Part shown: piece by piece, positions 53,651-64,000 of the stretch
Layout of the letters: each line of letters starts with the position of its first letter
Numbering within the stretch: the stretch's first letter is position 1
Assembly: GCA_018398585.1 (NCBI GenBank)
Contig: JAGTTD010000018.1
Coordinates: 4,595,501 to 4,659,500 of the forward strand
DNA length: 64,000 bases
DNA from: Simmondsia chinensis
Taxonomy: Eukaryota; Streptophyta; Magnoliopsida; Caryophyllales; Simmondsiaceae
Reading direction: 5' to 3'
The notes under the pieces: generated by a model
Told to the model about the DNA's origin: nothing
Databases searched by the model: none
Seen by the model: the letters and a program-made list of their open reading frames with translations, nothing else
Program-made: the position numbers and the translations under genes

Positions 53651-55510
53651 AGGGAGGATAGGTATTTGGGCTCCCAAATTTTGTGGGAAAGATCAAAAAA
53701 GAATGCTCTTAGTTTCCTTTTTGACAAGATTCGTGGGAAATTGCAAGGGTGGAAGTCCAAACTTCTTTCCCACATGCGAAGGGAGGTTCTCCTCAATTCA
53801 ATCGTGTCTGCCATCCCCACCTTTGTTATGTCTTGTTTTAGGATTCCGGTCACCCTCTCAGAAAAAATCAATACTGTCATAGCCCCTTTTTGGTGGAAGG
53901 GTGGGTCCATTGAGGATGAAAGCATACACTGGAAGGGTTGGGATTGCATCTCCAAACCAAAAGAGTCGGGGGGTCTCGCTTTCGGGACCTCTATGGTGTC
54001 AATATTGCCCTTATGACTAAGCAGGTTTGGGGAGCTATCCATAACCCGAATGCTTTTTGGGTTAAAATCCTAAAAGGCATTTATTTCAGTGACTGCTCGG
54101 CCCTTCATGCTCGTTTGGGTCACAACCCCTCATGGCGTTGGAGAAGTTTTATTGAGGGTCGAGATTTCATCCTTAAGGGTCTTCGTTGGAATGTCAATAG
54201 TGGTTATTGCATCGATATTTGGAGGGATAAATGGGTTCCGGATCTTCCCTTCTTCTCGATTGGGAGCAGGGCACATGTTTCTAGGGTGTCCAAAGTGTCA
54301 GATCTTATTATCCCTGGGGCGAGAAGATGGAATTCAGCCCTTATCTTCCGGCTATTCTCTACAGAAGTTTCGAATGCCATCTCGGCTATCCCAATCAGTA
54401 ACCCCTATTGGGACAATGAGTTGGTTTGGCACTTCACTAAAGAAGGCGATTATTCAGTGAAATCAGATTATCGCCATTGGCTTGCTACTGTTCGCTCCTC
54501 CTCTCGGAATTAAGCTTCCTCTCCCTCTTCGTTTTGTTCAATTAATGGGTTTCGCGTCCCTTGGTCCTTGAATGCCATCCCAAAAATCAAACACTTCTTG
54601 TGGAGAGCCCTTATGAATGCCTTAGCTACTTCTGAAAACTTGTGGAAGAGAAAACTCAAATCCAACCCCATCTGTCCTGGGTGTGATGGGATTCCTGAAA
54701 CGGCGGAACATCTCTTCTTCTTTTGTCCGTAGGCAAAAGCAACTCGGTTCGCTTCATTATTGGGTTTCAAACCAAATGTGGAAGGCTTTAACAGCTTTCA
54801 CCTTTGGTGGGATTCACTCTGTTCTAACTCGTGATTCACACGTGATGACATTTTTAGGATCATGCTTCTTTGTTGGGAAATTTGGAAGTCGAGGTTTGAG
54901 CTTATTTTTAGAAGGGTGTCCCTTTCTCCGAAGTCTTCCGCTCTTAATGCCAATAAAGTCGCTTCGGAATTTGCTGCTTTGGAGTCGCCTAGGCTGGATA
55001 GCTCACCATCTGTTGGTCCTCTTCCTGGTGTTGCTGCTTGGACACCTCAATGAGTGGATTAAGATTAATTCTAATGCAACATTCTCTTCTATTTCTGGGT
55101 ATGCTGCTACCATTGTTACTCGTAACGGTCAAGGAAGTATTATGGGAGGATGGTGTGGCTCCTTTACCGCTAAGTCCCCCCTCGTCGCTAAAGCCTTGAC
55201 CATCTGAGCCGCATGTTCTCTCGCCGCTTCTCGTGGTTGGAAAGATGTTATTGTCGAATCTGATTGTAAGCAGGCTATCGATTTTATTTCTCATAATATA
55301 TCCCCTGCATGGGAATGTAGTGCTATAATAGCGGATATTATGTGTTATCTTCGTCTAGGTTTTTTAGTAATTTTCTGTTCCGTTCGGCCCCGAGGTTATG
55401 TAATAGGATTGCCCATTTTATTGCTTCGTATCATTTAGGACGTAGGTGTTCCCATGATTGGTGGCAGATCTATCCACCTTCTATTGTTTCTCTTGTAAAC
55501 TCTGATTGAT
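53651..55510 (+). pseudogene. LINE ORF2: post-RT, zf-RVT and RNase H
   Basis: After RT: KIRGKLQGWKSKLLSHMRRE (53720), MTKQVWGAIHNPNAFWVKIL (54015), and GYCIDIWRDKWVPDLPF (54205). These are zf-RVT-type blocks, with a CPGCDGIPETAEHLFFFC-like knuckle at 54670-54725. The RNase H domain begins WIKINSNATFSS (55055), then VIVESDCKQAIDFIS (55245), ending with NRIAHFIASYHLG near 55400. Stops at 54511 and 55205 and several frame changes are present. The homologous region of another copy is at 1063-2466. Confidence 0.88.
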
Positions 55511-55579
55511 TAGTAATTTAGTCCTTGCCCTCGGGCTTCCTTGTGTTCCCAAAAAAAAAAAAAAAAAAAAAAAAAAAGG

Positions 55580-55700
55580 AAGAGATGTGCCTTTCAAAAT
55601 ACAAAACTTAAAAGCAAATCCAATTGTGGAGAATGTCTTTCTAAATCCCTTATGAACCAATAGACGTGTCTTTCAAATACAAAACTTAAAAGCAATTAAT
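55580..55700. repeat. Flank repeat, remainder and second copy
   Basis: AAGAGATGTGCCTTTCAAAA and following text (TACAAAACTTAAAAGCAAAT) is repeated as AATAGACGTGTCTTTCAAAT and TACAAAACTTAAAAGCAATT at 55661-55700. Confidence 0.75.
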
Positions 55701-55881
55701 TCATTAAATTGCATAAACTTTATGAGTGTAATAAAAAATTTACAATTTTGACCAAAAAAATAAAATAAAACATCTACAAATTATTACATTAAATTACATA
55801 AACAATCATTTCCAATTTCTACCTTCTATATTACACATGCAAATAAAGTCCATAATTTTCATCCCTTACATCACTAACAAC

Positions 55882-56532
55882 TGTGCGGAAAAACTAGAAC
55901 AAACTGATATACTTTGTTACCAATTTGTTAGAGAAAACTTGATGCGAAAGCGTAAACCCTAAGTACTTGATTCGATTCAAATAATATGACTCGCACAAAC
56001 AAGAAGTAAACAAATATATGGAGAAAGAAAGAACAAACACAAACACACAATATTTACATGGAAACCCCTCTACAATCGAGGGGGGAGAAAACCACGGGCG
56101 GAGATGAAAATTCTTTATTGATACTTGAACGGAAGAATTACAATGACACTTCCTCTAAATGAGATCTATGAAAGAATTACAAACACTTTCTCTTAACTCT
56201 CGTAGCACTCGAAATCTGAATTGGAGGAATTACAAAATCACCTCTCTCACTCAATGGCGGCGCCTCACTCTTTTGATTGGATGATTAATGACGTAAACCC
56301 TACGTCCCTATTTATAGACCCGTGTCTGGGAGGTCCCGATCGATCGGGGAACACCTGATTGATTGGTGTGCCGATCGATCGGAACCGGGCCGATTGATCG
56401 GCCCTCTTACGGCCCAAAATCTCGAAAAATTTACTTAAATCACCCGATCGATAGGGCTTCCTTCCCGATCAATCGGTGACCCACGGCAACCCCATAAACT
56501 TAAAACAAGTAATTTGAGACATAATCCTAACA
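55882..56532 (-). repeat. LTR-11 3' LTR with CCGATCGATCGG palindromes
   Basis: At 56335-56475 there are five copies of a near-palindromic CCGATCGATCGG motif. The 5' LTR lacks about 55 bp between two of them, suggesting deletion by recombination between motif copies. Confidence 0.9.
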
Positions 56533-56608
56533 AATCTCCACCTTGGCTCAAATTACATATATAAATGAATTTTTTCCACCTTCTCCACTAAACACCCCAG
56601 GCACAGGG

Positions 56609-58303
56609 TTATCTCAACAAAACACGAAACCTAACTGAGTCCGAGCGAAGCTTGAACTTCCTGCTAGGTAGCAACCGAGTGAACATATCTAAGAGGTTAT
56701 CAGCAATGCCAACCTTCTTCTTCTCTGAATTGGCTCTTGACACATTATCTAAAACAGCCACCTGCTGCTGAACTGTGTCACTCAACTGAAACTGAACTCC
56801 CTCTGACTTACTCACCTGACCTGAATCACAATCAACTGATGACATCTTCTGTGGAGATAATAACGAAGACTCACCAAATGTGACACGTCTACTCCTTAGG
56901 AATTGCTTGAAGCGAAAACCTTTCTGCTTCCCATAAAGCCCTTGTTCACAGACTATCAGTCCTGTAGACTGACCACACAAAGAGCCCCTTACACTGTGCT
57001 CAAACAGACCCCTATCACGTGAATGATCGAATCTCAAACGTCCTGAATTTGTGATCTCTGGTTCTGTCAACAATAAGGATGATGAAGATGCTGCAACAGA
57101 TCCAACAACTGTGGAACCGACAAACTCATACAGAGTACTTACCCTTTTGCCTTTCATAACTGTCAAAGCACCCTTAATGACCCTCAAAACTCCACCTTCA
57201 GCTGTATACCTGTACCCTATAGACTTAAGAGTACCTAAAGAGATGAGATTCTTCTTCAAATCAGGAACATGGCGAACATCGCTCAAAGCCCTGATAGTGC
57301 CATCGAACATCCTAAAACGAATTATTCCCATACCCAAAGCTTTGCATGAGGTATCATTACCCATCAAAGCAACTCCACCTCGAATTGACTCGTACGTGGA
57401 AAACCAATCCCGATTGGGACAGACATGATACGAGCAACCCGAATCCAAAATCCAACTATCTCTCAAATTGGACTGAGGTTCAGACACATACAGTAGAAGA
57501 TCGTCATTCTCACCATCCATAACACTAGCTACTATGGATCTCTGGTCAGGCCTGTTATCTGCTTCAAGTTTTCTCTTAAGCTTGTAACAGTCTTTCTTAA
57601 TGTACCCTTTCTTATGACAGTAGTTACAAGTTAGGTCTTGATACCTAGACTTAGACTTGCTTCCACTATGATCGTACTCAGTTCTCTCCCTCACAAATAA
57701 ACCACTACCTGAGTTATTAACAGAATCAGATAATTCTCTATCTACTCGTTCCTTACTCAGTAGGTTTCTCTTAACTTCATCAACAGATATGGTTTGTCTA
57801 CCACCATAAATCATGCTTTCAACAAAACCCTTATATGAAGCAGAGAGAGAATATAACAACAACATTGTCTGATCTTCATCCTTAGGAACATCATACAATT
57901 CTTTAAAATCTTGAATAATTGAATTAAATTCATTGACATGATTCTTAAGTGACGTACCTTCTGACATACGAAACGTGAATAACCGGCGCTTAACTGCGAG
58001 TTTGTTGGAGACAGACTTGAAACAAAACATATCCTGCAATTTCTCCCACAACTCCTTAGCGGTCTTCACTTCCAGAACTTCTATCAAAACGTCATCGCTA
58101 AGACACGTCTGAATTGCAGTGAGTGCCTTCTCATCTAACTCCTCCTATTGTGCTTCTGTCAAATTCTCTGATTTCTTCTCTTTCCCGTCTAAAGCTTTCT
58201 TCAAGCCACTCTGAGTCAAGAGGCCTTTATCATGAACCTGACATAAACTGAAGATCCCTTGAGCACCAAACTTCTCAACTTTGGATCTAATTGCGGACGT
58301 CAT
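56609..58303 (-). pseudogene. LTR-11 Gag-protease fused to RNase H tail
   Basis: The frame opens at an ATG at 58301-58303 (MTSAIRSKVEKFG) and continues to 56609, broken only by TAG at 58146-58148, where relatives have a Trp codon. Gag UBN2 residues (AKELWEKLQDMFCFKSVSNK, LKNHVNEFNSIIQDF) lead to the knuckle CNYCHKKGYIKKDCYK, where the usual Gly-His of CxxCxxxGHxxxxC is Gly-Tyr. The protease region SWILDSGCSYHVCPNRDWF keeps the catalytic DSG. VRHVPDLKKNLISLGTL is the start of GAG-pre-integrase. A low-similarity stretch follows, ending IADNLLDMFTRLLPSRKFK, the copia RNase H C-terminus. A deletion of about 3 kb thus joins the two ends of pol. Confidence 0.88.
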
Positions 58304-58341
58304 ATTATCAAATCGAAATAAACAAGGTTCTGATACCAATT

Positions 58342-58937
58342 TGTGCGGAAATACTGGAACAAACTGATATACTTTGATACCAATTTGTTAGAGAAAACTT
58401 GATGCGGAAGCGTAAACACTAATCACTTGATTCGATTCAAATAATGTGACTCACACAAACGAGAAGTAAACAAATATATGGAAAAGAAATAACAAACACG
58501 AACATACAATATTTATGTGAAAACCCCTCTACAATTAGAGGGGAGAAAACCACGGGCGGAGATGGAGATTCTTTATTGATACTTGAATAGAAGAATTACA
58601 ACGACACTTCCTCTGAACGAGATCTGTGAAAGAATTACAAACACTTTCTCTTAACTCTCGTAGCACTCGAAATCTGAATTGGAGGAATTACAAAATTACC
58701 TCTCTCACTCAAAAGTGGCGCCTCACTCTTTTGATTGGATGATTAATAACGTAAACCCAACATCCCTATTTATAGACCCGTGTTTGGGAGGTGCCGATCG
58801 ATCGGCCCTCTTACGGCCCAAAATCCCAAAAAATTTACTTAAATCACCCGATCGATCGGGCTTCCCCCCCGATCAATCGATGATCCCACGGCAACCCCAT
58901 AAACTTAAAACAAGTAATTTAAGACATAATCCTAACA
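58342..58937 (-). repeat. LTR-11 5' LTR
   Basis: Matches the 3' LTR with a few scattered substitutions and the 55-bp deletion in the palindrome cluster. Confidence 0.9.
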
Positions 58938-58942
58938 ACAAC

Positions 58943-61180
58943 CTTCGACCTCCCACCTCCCAACAAAATGCGCCACGGACTTCAAGAGAAAGACAAAAAA
59001 TAAAAAATAAAAAAAAAATACTAACAATGGTCGATGTATTCTTAAGGTAAAATTGCGTAATTCTTTGTGATTTAGCCCTTATAAAATATTTTTCATACTA
59101 CTTAATCCTTCAAAAGTTTTTCAAAGAGTAGCTTTTCATTTATTTCTTATTTCTCTTATAAAATTTATTATTGTTTGAAGGAATGTGAATTTTTGAAAAT
59201 ATGAATTTTAACATTTTCTTAAGTGTATTAAGATATTCCCTTTTTTTTTTTTTTTTTGCTTCTACACTTTTTCGTACTTATTTCAATTCAAAAACTCAAT
59301 CTACATAAATTTATTATTAAAGCATTTGGAAATAAATACAACAAATTTGTTTACCGTAGCCCCATATAGTTTTGGATAAAAAGATCAAACGTTTAAATAT
59401 GTGAAATAAGGTAAACATATGGATTAAAATACACTTTGACAAATATTCAATAAATTTTAAATTAAAATACGTCAATTATCATACAAAATAATTATAACGC
59501 TCACATATTAAAAACATTTGAAGTATTTTAAAATACAAAAGTACATTATTTCATAAAATTTTGCAATAAGATTTATACCAAGACAATACATTTATATAAA
59601 TACAATATTTTAAATTTTAACAATTTGAACATATGTGGATCAAAATACGTAAAAGTTTGTTTGTACTTTATCATTATTTTATAATTTGTGGAGATGTAAC
59701 TTCTGAATTGGAAAAAAAAAATTTATTATAGGTGTGGATTTAAATAATTTTATGAAATAATTAATTTTACAAATAATATATCAAATATATTATCGTACAA
59801 AATTAGAATAATAAGATTTACATGAAAACACAATTGGAGTACTTTAAAATGTATATAACAATACTATTGAATGAAATAAAGGTAAAAATATGGATTGAAA
59901 TTCTTTTTAAGAGAAATTGTTATTTCCAAATTAAATATACCAGAAATATTATTGCACTAAATGAATTTTAGCATTTACATAAAAAATAGTGTTCAAATAG
60001 TCCAAAGTATAACAAATTATACCTAATATATCATTGTCGAAAATTTTATGTCCAAAATAAACATTTATATTATAAATTAAAAATTAATAGAAAACATAAA
60101 TTGAAATTCAATTTAAGAATTCTGTCGAAAAGAAATTCAATTTAAGAAAGAATATATACTTTTCAAGTGAAAATATACCCAAAAATACTACGGCAATAAA
60201 AATAGTGTTCAAATTGTTCAAAATAAGTGTAACAAATTATATATGCCTAATATATCATTGTCAAATATTTCATTTATAGAATAAACCTTTATATTACAAA
60301 TTAACAAATTAATGTAAAACATTTTGGCAAAAAAAAGCAATACATAATTTTTCAAATAAAAATATAACAAAAATACACGGTAAAAAATTAGGATTATAAC
60401 ATTAACATATAAATAAATTTGAAATACTTCGAAATATGAATACGAAATTATGTCAATCCTTTGAATAGCAAAGAAAACCAAAAAATATGAATCTAAATTT
60501 AGTTTTAGAAGCAATTAGTATTTTTCAAATTAAAATATATCTCAAATATTATTGTTCATCATTATAACCATATTACATTGCTTACTTTTCGAACAATGAT
60601 AATATATTTAGTGGTTAGGATAAGTATAGTGCCCCACAACTTTATAGTTTAGTTGACTGACAATTATGTACATCAAACATTATTTTGGGGAATACATAGC
60701 AAATTAGATTCATATAGTTTGCAAATTGATACATAACTTCAAATAATGTATGATATATAAATAACTCATGCATTGCACTAGAAAAATTTAGCCCTTCTCT
60801 ATATTCTTATAAAGTCCCCCTAACACTCCAATCTCTCCAAACTCCAATCCTAGCATTCTTAAAAGATTTCTTTTAATATTCTAAAGCATCAAGAGCCCAA
60901 AATGACTTAAATATCCAAATTTATTGTTAAGCATTCAATTCACTCTTTAAACATTCACAATATTTTCTAAGATATTTTGAAAGGTATTTAAATATATAAA
61001 ACATTATCTATTCTTATATATGAATTACAAGTGTCCACCCCTCTCCAATCCTTCCATAATGTCAATGGAGTTTATCTAGGCAAAAAATATGCACACGCCT
61101 CAGATTCTTTCTTTAATGCATATGGAGTTCATATAGGCAAAAAACTATTTACATGTATTAATAATTCAATAGAAAAAATA
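58943..61180. other. AT-rich DNA with degenerate repetition, no gene
   Basis: Composition is about 75-80% A+T. One segment (AAATAGTGTTCAAAT, then CAAATTATA, then CTAATATATCATTGTC, then CCTTTATATTA) appears at about 59987 and 60201, and looser variants of phrases such as TTTGAAGTATTTTAAAATAC occur elsewhere. No coding region or RNA gene is supported. Confidence 0.5.
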
Positions 61181-61186
61181 CCAAAA

Positions 61187-61785
61187 AAATTCACATCCTT
61201 TCATACATAATAAAATAAAATGAAAAAAATAGAGGGGGAAAAAAACCTTTACATAACAAGGAAATAATAAAAATGAAAACTCAAAAACTTTTCATATCCT
61301 TCCTACATAATAAAATAAAAACACCAATAAAGTAATAATAAAAAAATAGGAAAAAAAAACTTTTCATATCCTTCTATGCATAATAAAATTAAATTAAAAA
61401 AATATCACAAATAAAACTTGTCATATCCTTCCATACATAATAAAATAAAAATACCAACAAAATAATAAATAAACTCAATAACTATCCATATCCTTTTATA
61501 CATAATAAAATAAAAAACATCAACAAAGCAATAATAAAACATAGAAAATAATAATATTAAAAATAAATAACCTTTAATAAAAAATAAAAACTAATAATAT
61601 AAAAAATAAATAACCTTTTATATTCTTCCATATACAATAAAAAAGAGAAAGTAAATACTAAAAAATATCTAATAATATAAAATACCCAAAAAGTAACAAA
61701 ATTATTAATTTTATTTAAAAAATAATAAAAATGAAAGCTACCAAAAAAAAAAGCTTTTCATATCCTTAAGTTTTCATATATAAAA
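61187..61785. repeat. A-rich minisatellite, 60-140-bp spacing
   Basis: At least seven copies of CTTTTCATATCCTTCCATAC and/or CATAATAAAATAAAA occur at about 61190, 61287, 61359, 61427, 61488, 61614 and 61755, separated by A-rich spacers. One more diverged copy is near 62317. Confidence 0.75.
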
Positions 61786-62607
61786 TTAATTCCCTTTTAA
61801 AAAAATTTAAAAATTCAAAAACACATAAATATAAATACTATTTTAAAATTCAAAAATTAAAAACTTCTAAAATAAAATTGTGAAATTGATAGTAAATAAA
61901 ATAAAAAAGAATAAATAATAAATAAAATAATTAATTTTATTTTTAAAAAATTTAAATAATCGTAATAAATATATACGATACTAATACTATTTTAAACTAT
62001 TTTTTTAGGTTTCTTTACTTTAAACAAAATTATAATAGATCTTTTAATATTATTTCACTCTTTAGTATAGTATATATAGTATATATTTTAATAATAATAA
62101 TTAGTTTTCGCATAACATTGCGTAACTAAAATTCACTCAATAAATACCAAAATTATTGCAATAAAGAATTAAAATGACATGCCATAAATTAAAATCAACT
62201 GTTATATTTTTTCAAAAATATTAAATCCCAAAACTATTGTAATAAATTAATACACTCCCTTTTTTATTTAAAAAATAATGAAAATAAAAACTAATAATAA
62301 AAGTTACCAAAAAAAACTTTTCATATCCATTACTTTATATATATATAATTAATTTCCTGATAGAAAAATTTATAAATACATAAATATAAATAGTATTATA
62401 AAATTTAAAAATTAAGAACTTTCTAATTCATTCAAAAAGCAATGACTCTAGTTCTGCCAATTGATACTTGATCAATAAAACCCCTGATTCAATCAAAGAT
62501 ATAAATAACAAGGATGAGCGGACACAGACAGAAGGAGATGAGAAAGATAGAATTTATTAATTGAAAATTTTAAACATAAATTGAGTACAAAAGAGTAACT
62601 GAAAATA
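61786..62607. other. AT-rich DNA, no gene
   Basis: Low-complexity A/T sequence, with a TATATA-rich stretch at 62060-62085 and nothing coding. Confidence 0.5.
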
Positions 62608-63170
62608 CAAAATGCATATTGGCCTTACTAAAAGTAACTTTCTTTTCCCTCTTTCGTTCGTCATTGTTGTTGAAGTACCTAATTGCTTTCTAATTTGGGC
62701 CCAAGAGTTACTCAAAGAGCTCCCAATTTGTCAAAATTTTGCACATTCAATACAACATTGACCTTCTCATCTTTTGCAAAACCGACCAAGAAGTACTCCT
62801 TAACATTAAAAGAGTCCTTAAAAGGTTTCATCTTTTATTAAAATCAAAATGCATATAGGCCTTACTAAAAGTAACTCTTTTTTCCCTCTTTCGTTCATCA
62901 TTGTTGTTGAAGTACCTAATCGCTTTCTAATTTGGACCCAAGAATTACTCAAAGAGTTCCCAATTTGTCAAGATTTTGCACAGTCAATACAACATTGACC
63001 TTCTCATATTTTGCAAAACCGACGAAGAAGTACTCCTTAACATAAAAAGAGTCCTTAAAAGGTTTCATCTTTTATTAGGGCTCAAAATCAACTTCTACAA
63101 AAGCATTCTTGTAGGTTTAGGGTTGATGACTCTTGGGTCATTGCTTCAAATACCCTTCGATACAAGAGCG
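62608..63170 (+). pseudogene. LINE RT fragment with tandem duplication
   Basis: Two direct copies (62608-62844 and 62845-63077, 237-bp period) encode LLIFCKTDEEVLLNIKRVLK and, after the second copy, LLLGLKINFYKSILVG. This is the segment that follows the FADD box in plant LINE RT. The FADD box itself is decayed (YNIDL). The second copy continues to about 63170 with a frameshift near 63120 (residues DDSW, then SNTLRYKSDSI). Neighbouring LINE parts are absent. Confidence 0.8.
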
Positions 63171-64000
63171 ATTCCATTTTTGATGTGTCTCATTTTATAT
63201 GCCTTTTACCCTCACTCACAATGTCATTTTTGACAAATACATGTATATCTTAATAAGAATTTTGTATGAATAGGCAGAGAATGCATTGGGATGGATCATA
63301 CTCAAAAAAGAACGAAGAACTCAGAAAACAAGGACTTTTGAAGATGTAGCAAAGAAAACCTAACAACGTGCATGAAAGGACCACCCGGGTACAAATTAGG
63401 CGAAAAGAAGCCTCCTTCCGAGTCAAAAGAAGAGTATCCATGACCCAATAATAGCTCGGTCAGTAGGGATTCCACTAGAATCACATAGAGTTGCTTAGGA
63501 GCTTCGTTTTGATATGTAATTCGCCGTAAACTTTTACGGATCAAAAATTACAAGCGTTTTAAGTTACATGGTAATTGGTGGTCCGATTGGTCAACCAATG
63601 AAAGAAGTGACCCGTGCCTCTATAAAAACCTACTTGCCTATGGTTTTAGGGGATCCTTTTTTTCTTCCAAAATTTTCTTTATTCCCGAGCCATCTTTAAA
63701 GATGGAGTTTCTCCAATAAGGTCGAAACACTCAAGAAGGGCAAATAAGGATCGAAGAAGGGATAGTGGCATCATTAATGAGGGAGTTGACATCTCTATGA
63801 GGTTCTCTTTCTTTATTTCTAGTTTATTTCTTGTTTTTGAGACTCATGTCGTGGAGAAATCTCATTGCCTAGGGGTGATGGAAGGTTAGTCATCACGTAG
63901 CATGTTCTTCCACACCCCTGTTTTATTATTAGATTCTTTTTCTGTTATATGCTTGTAGTTATACTTGATTTTCCAATTTATTAGCACGATGTCATGTGAT
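63171..64000. other. Unassigned right end of the window
   Basis: Short frames only (for example minus 63302-63544). A TATA-like CTATAAAAACC at about 63620 is followed by a T/C-rich stretch and could be the start of an LTR or promoter, but no partner repeat or gene is visible within the window. Confidence 0.3.

Larger units (their letters stand above)
49480..55577 (+). mobile_element. Nearly full-length plant L1-type LINE
   Basis: A 6.1-kb element has a 5' UTR of about 550 bp, ORF1 (50036-51406), ORF2 (51403 to about 55500) and a 27-A tail (55551-55577). A 14-bp TSD, AAGAGATGTGCCTT, flanks it at 49466-49479 and 55580-55593. Domain order is DUF4283 and zinc knuckle in ORF1, then endonuclease, RT, zf-RVT and RNase H in ORF2. 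Numerous stops and frameshifts make it inactive. Confidence 0.93.
55882..58937 (-). mobile_element. LTR-11: internally deleted Ty1/copia element
   Basis: LTRs at 55882-56532 (3', 651 bp) and 58342-58937 (5', 596 bp) start TGTGCGGAAA and end CCTAACA. The exact TSD ACAAC lies at 55877-55881 and 58938-58942. The primer site, complement of TTGGTATCAGAA, is at about 58328-58339. A polypurine tract (minus strand CAAGGTGGAGATT) abuts the 3' LTR. The interior is one gag-protease frame fused to the last residues of RNase H; integrase and RT are gone. Confidence 0.93.

Noticed and set aside
58146..58148. Programmed readthrough stop in LTR-11 gag
   Set aside because: The codon replaces a Trp expected in relatives and lies early in gag, not at the gag-pol border, so a nonsense mutation is simpler.
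63250..63544. Organelle-derived insertion
   Set aside because: The composition differs from neighbouring AT-rich DNA, but I could not match it to any mitochondrial or plastid gene.

Overview
The window is nuclear DNA of a flowering plant, most likely a eudicot. It consists almost entirely of transposable elements in many stages of decay. Evidence for a plant is the set of primer-binding sites complementary to plant initiator-Met tRNA, Ty1/copia and Ty3/gypsy remains, plant L1-type LINEs with a gag-like zinc-knuckle ORF1 and an RNase H tail, a TRIM of familiar plant type, a CACTA-type end and several hAT/Mutator-like TIR repeats. I see no intact host gene, no rRNA and no functional tRNA gene. 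The names LTR-1 to LTR-11 below are mine, for cross-reference only.

Left part (1-14 kb). A degenerate hAT-like repeat carries a tRNA-derived SINE with a 13-bp target-site duplication (TSD). It is followed by the 3' part of a LINE, a CACTA-like end, a tandem repeat of about 145 bp and a 0.69-kb TIR element. A minus-strand gypsy-type remnant (LTR-1, 6.4-11.6 kb) contains a second minus-strand element (LTR-2, 8.2-11.1 kb). LTR-2 lacks pol but has an ORF resembling an RRM of polypyrimidine-tract-binding (PTB) protein. An RRM fragment, a purine-rich block and a TIR element split by a 726-bp solo LTR (LTR-3) follow.

Central nest (14.06-46.28 kb). An old copia element (LTR-4) holds a tandem LTR-int-LTR-int-LTR array (LTR-5) in its 5' LTR, a TRIM in its leader, and a second copia element (LTR-7). 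LTR-7 is broken inside its reverse transcriptase by a minus-strand copia element (LTR-8). LTR-8 in turn holds LTR-9 in its 3' LTR and a pol-less gypsy-like element (LTR-10) in its gag. LTR-10 carries a solo LTR of the LTR-9 family. Five levels can be ordered as LTR-4 > LTR-7 > LTR-8 > LTR-10 > solo LTR-9, and most levels are fixed by exact 5-bp TSDs.

Right part (46.3-64 kb). There is a decayed LINE endonuclease fragment, two nested TIR elements, a nearly full-length LINE (49.48-55.58 kb) with poly(A) and a 14-bp TSD, and an internally deleted copia element (LTR-11, 55.88-58.94 kb) with a 5-bp TSD. Very AT-rich DNA with A-rich minisatellites and a duplicated LINE RT fragment follow. The last 0.8 kb is unassigned.

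Nothing here forms a working host pathway. The most notable points are the LTR-5 array, where the middle LTR still shows the crossover that made it, and the apparent capture of a PTB-type RRM by the non-autonomous LTR-2.
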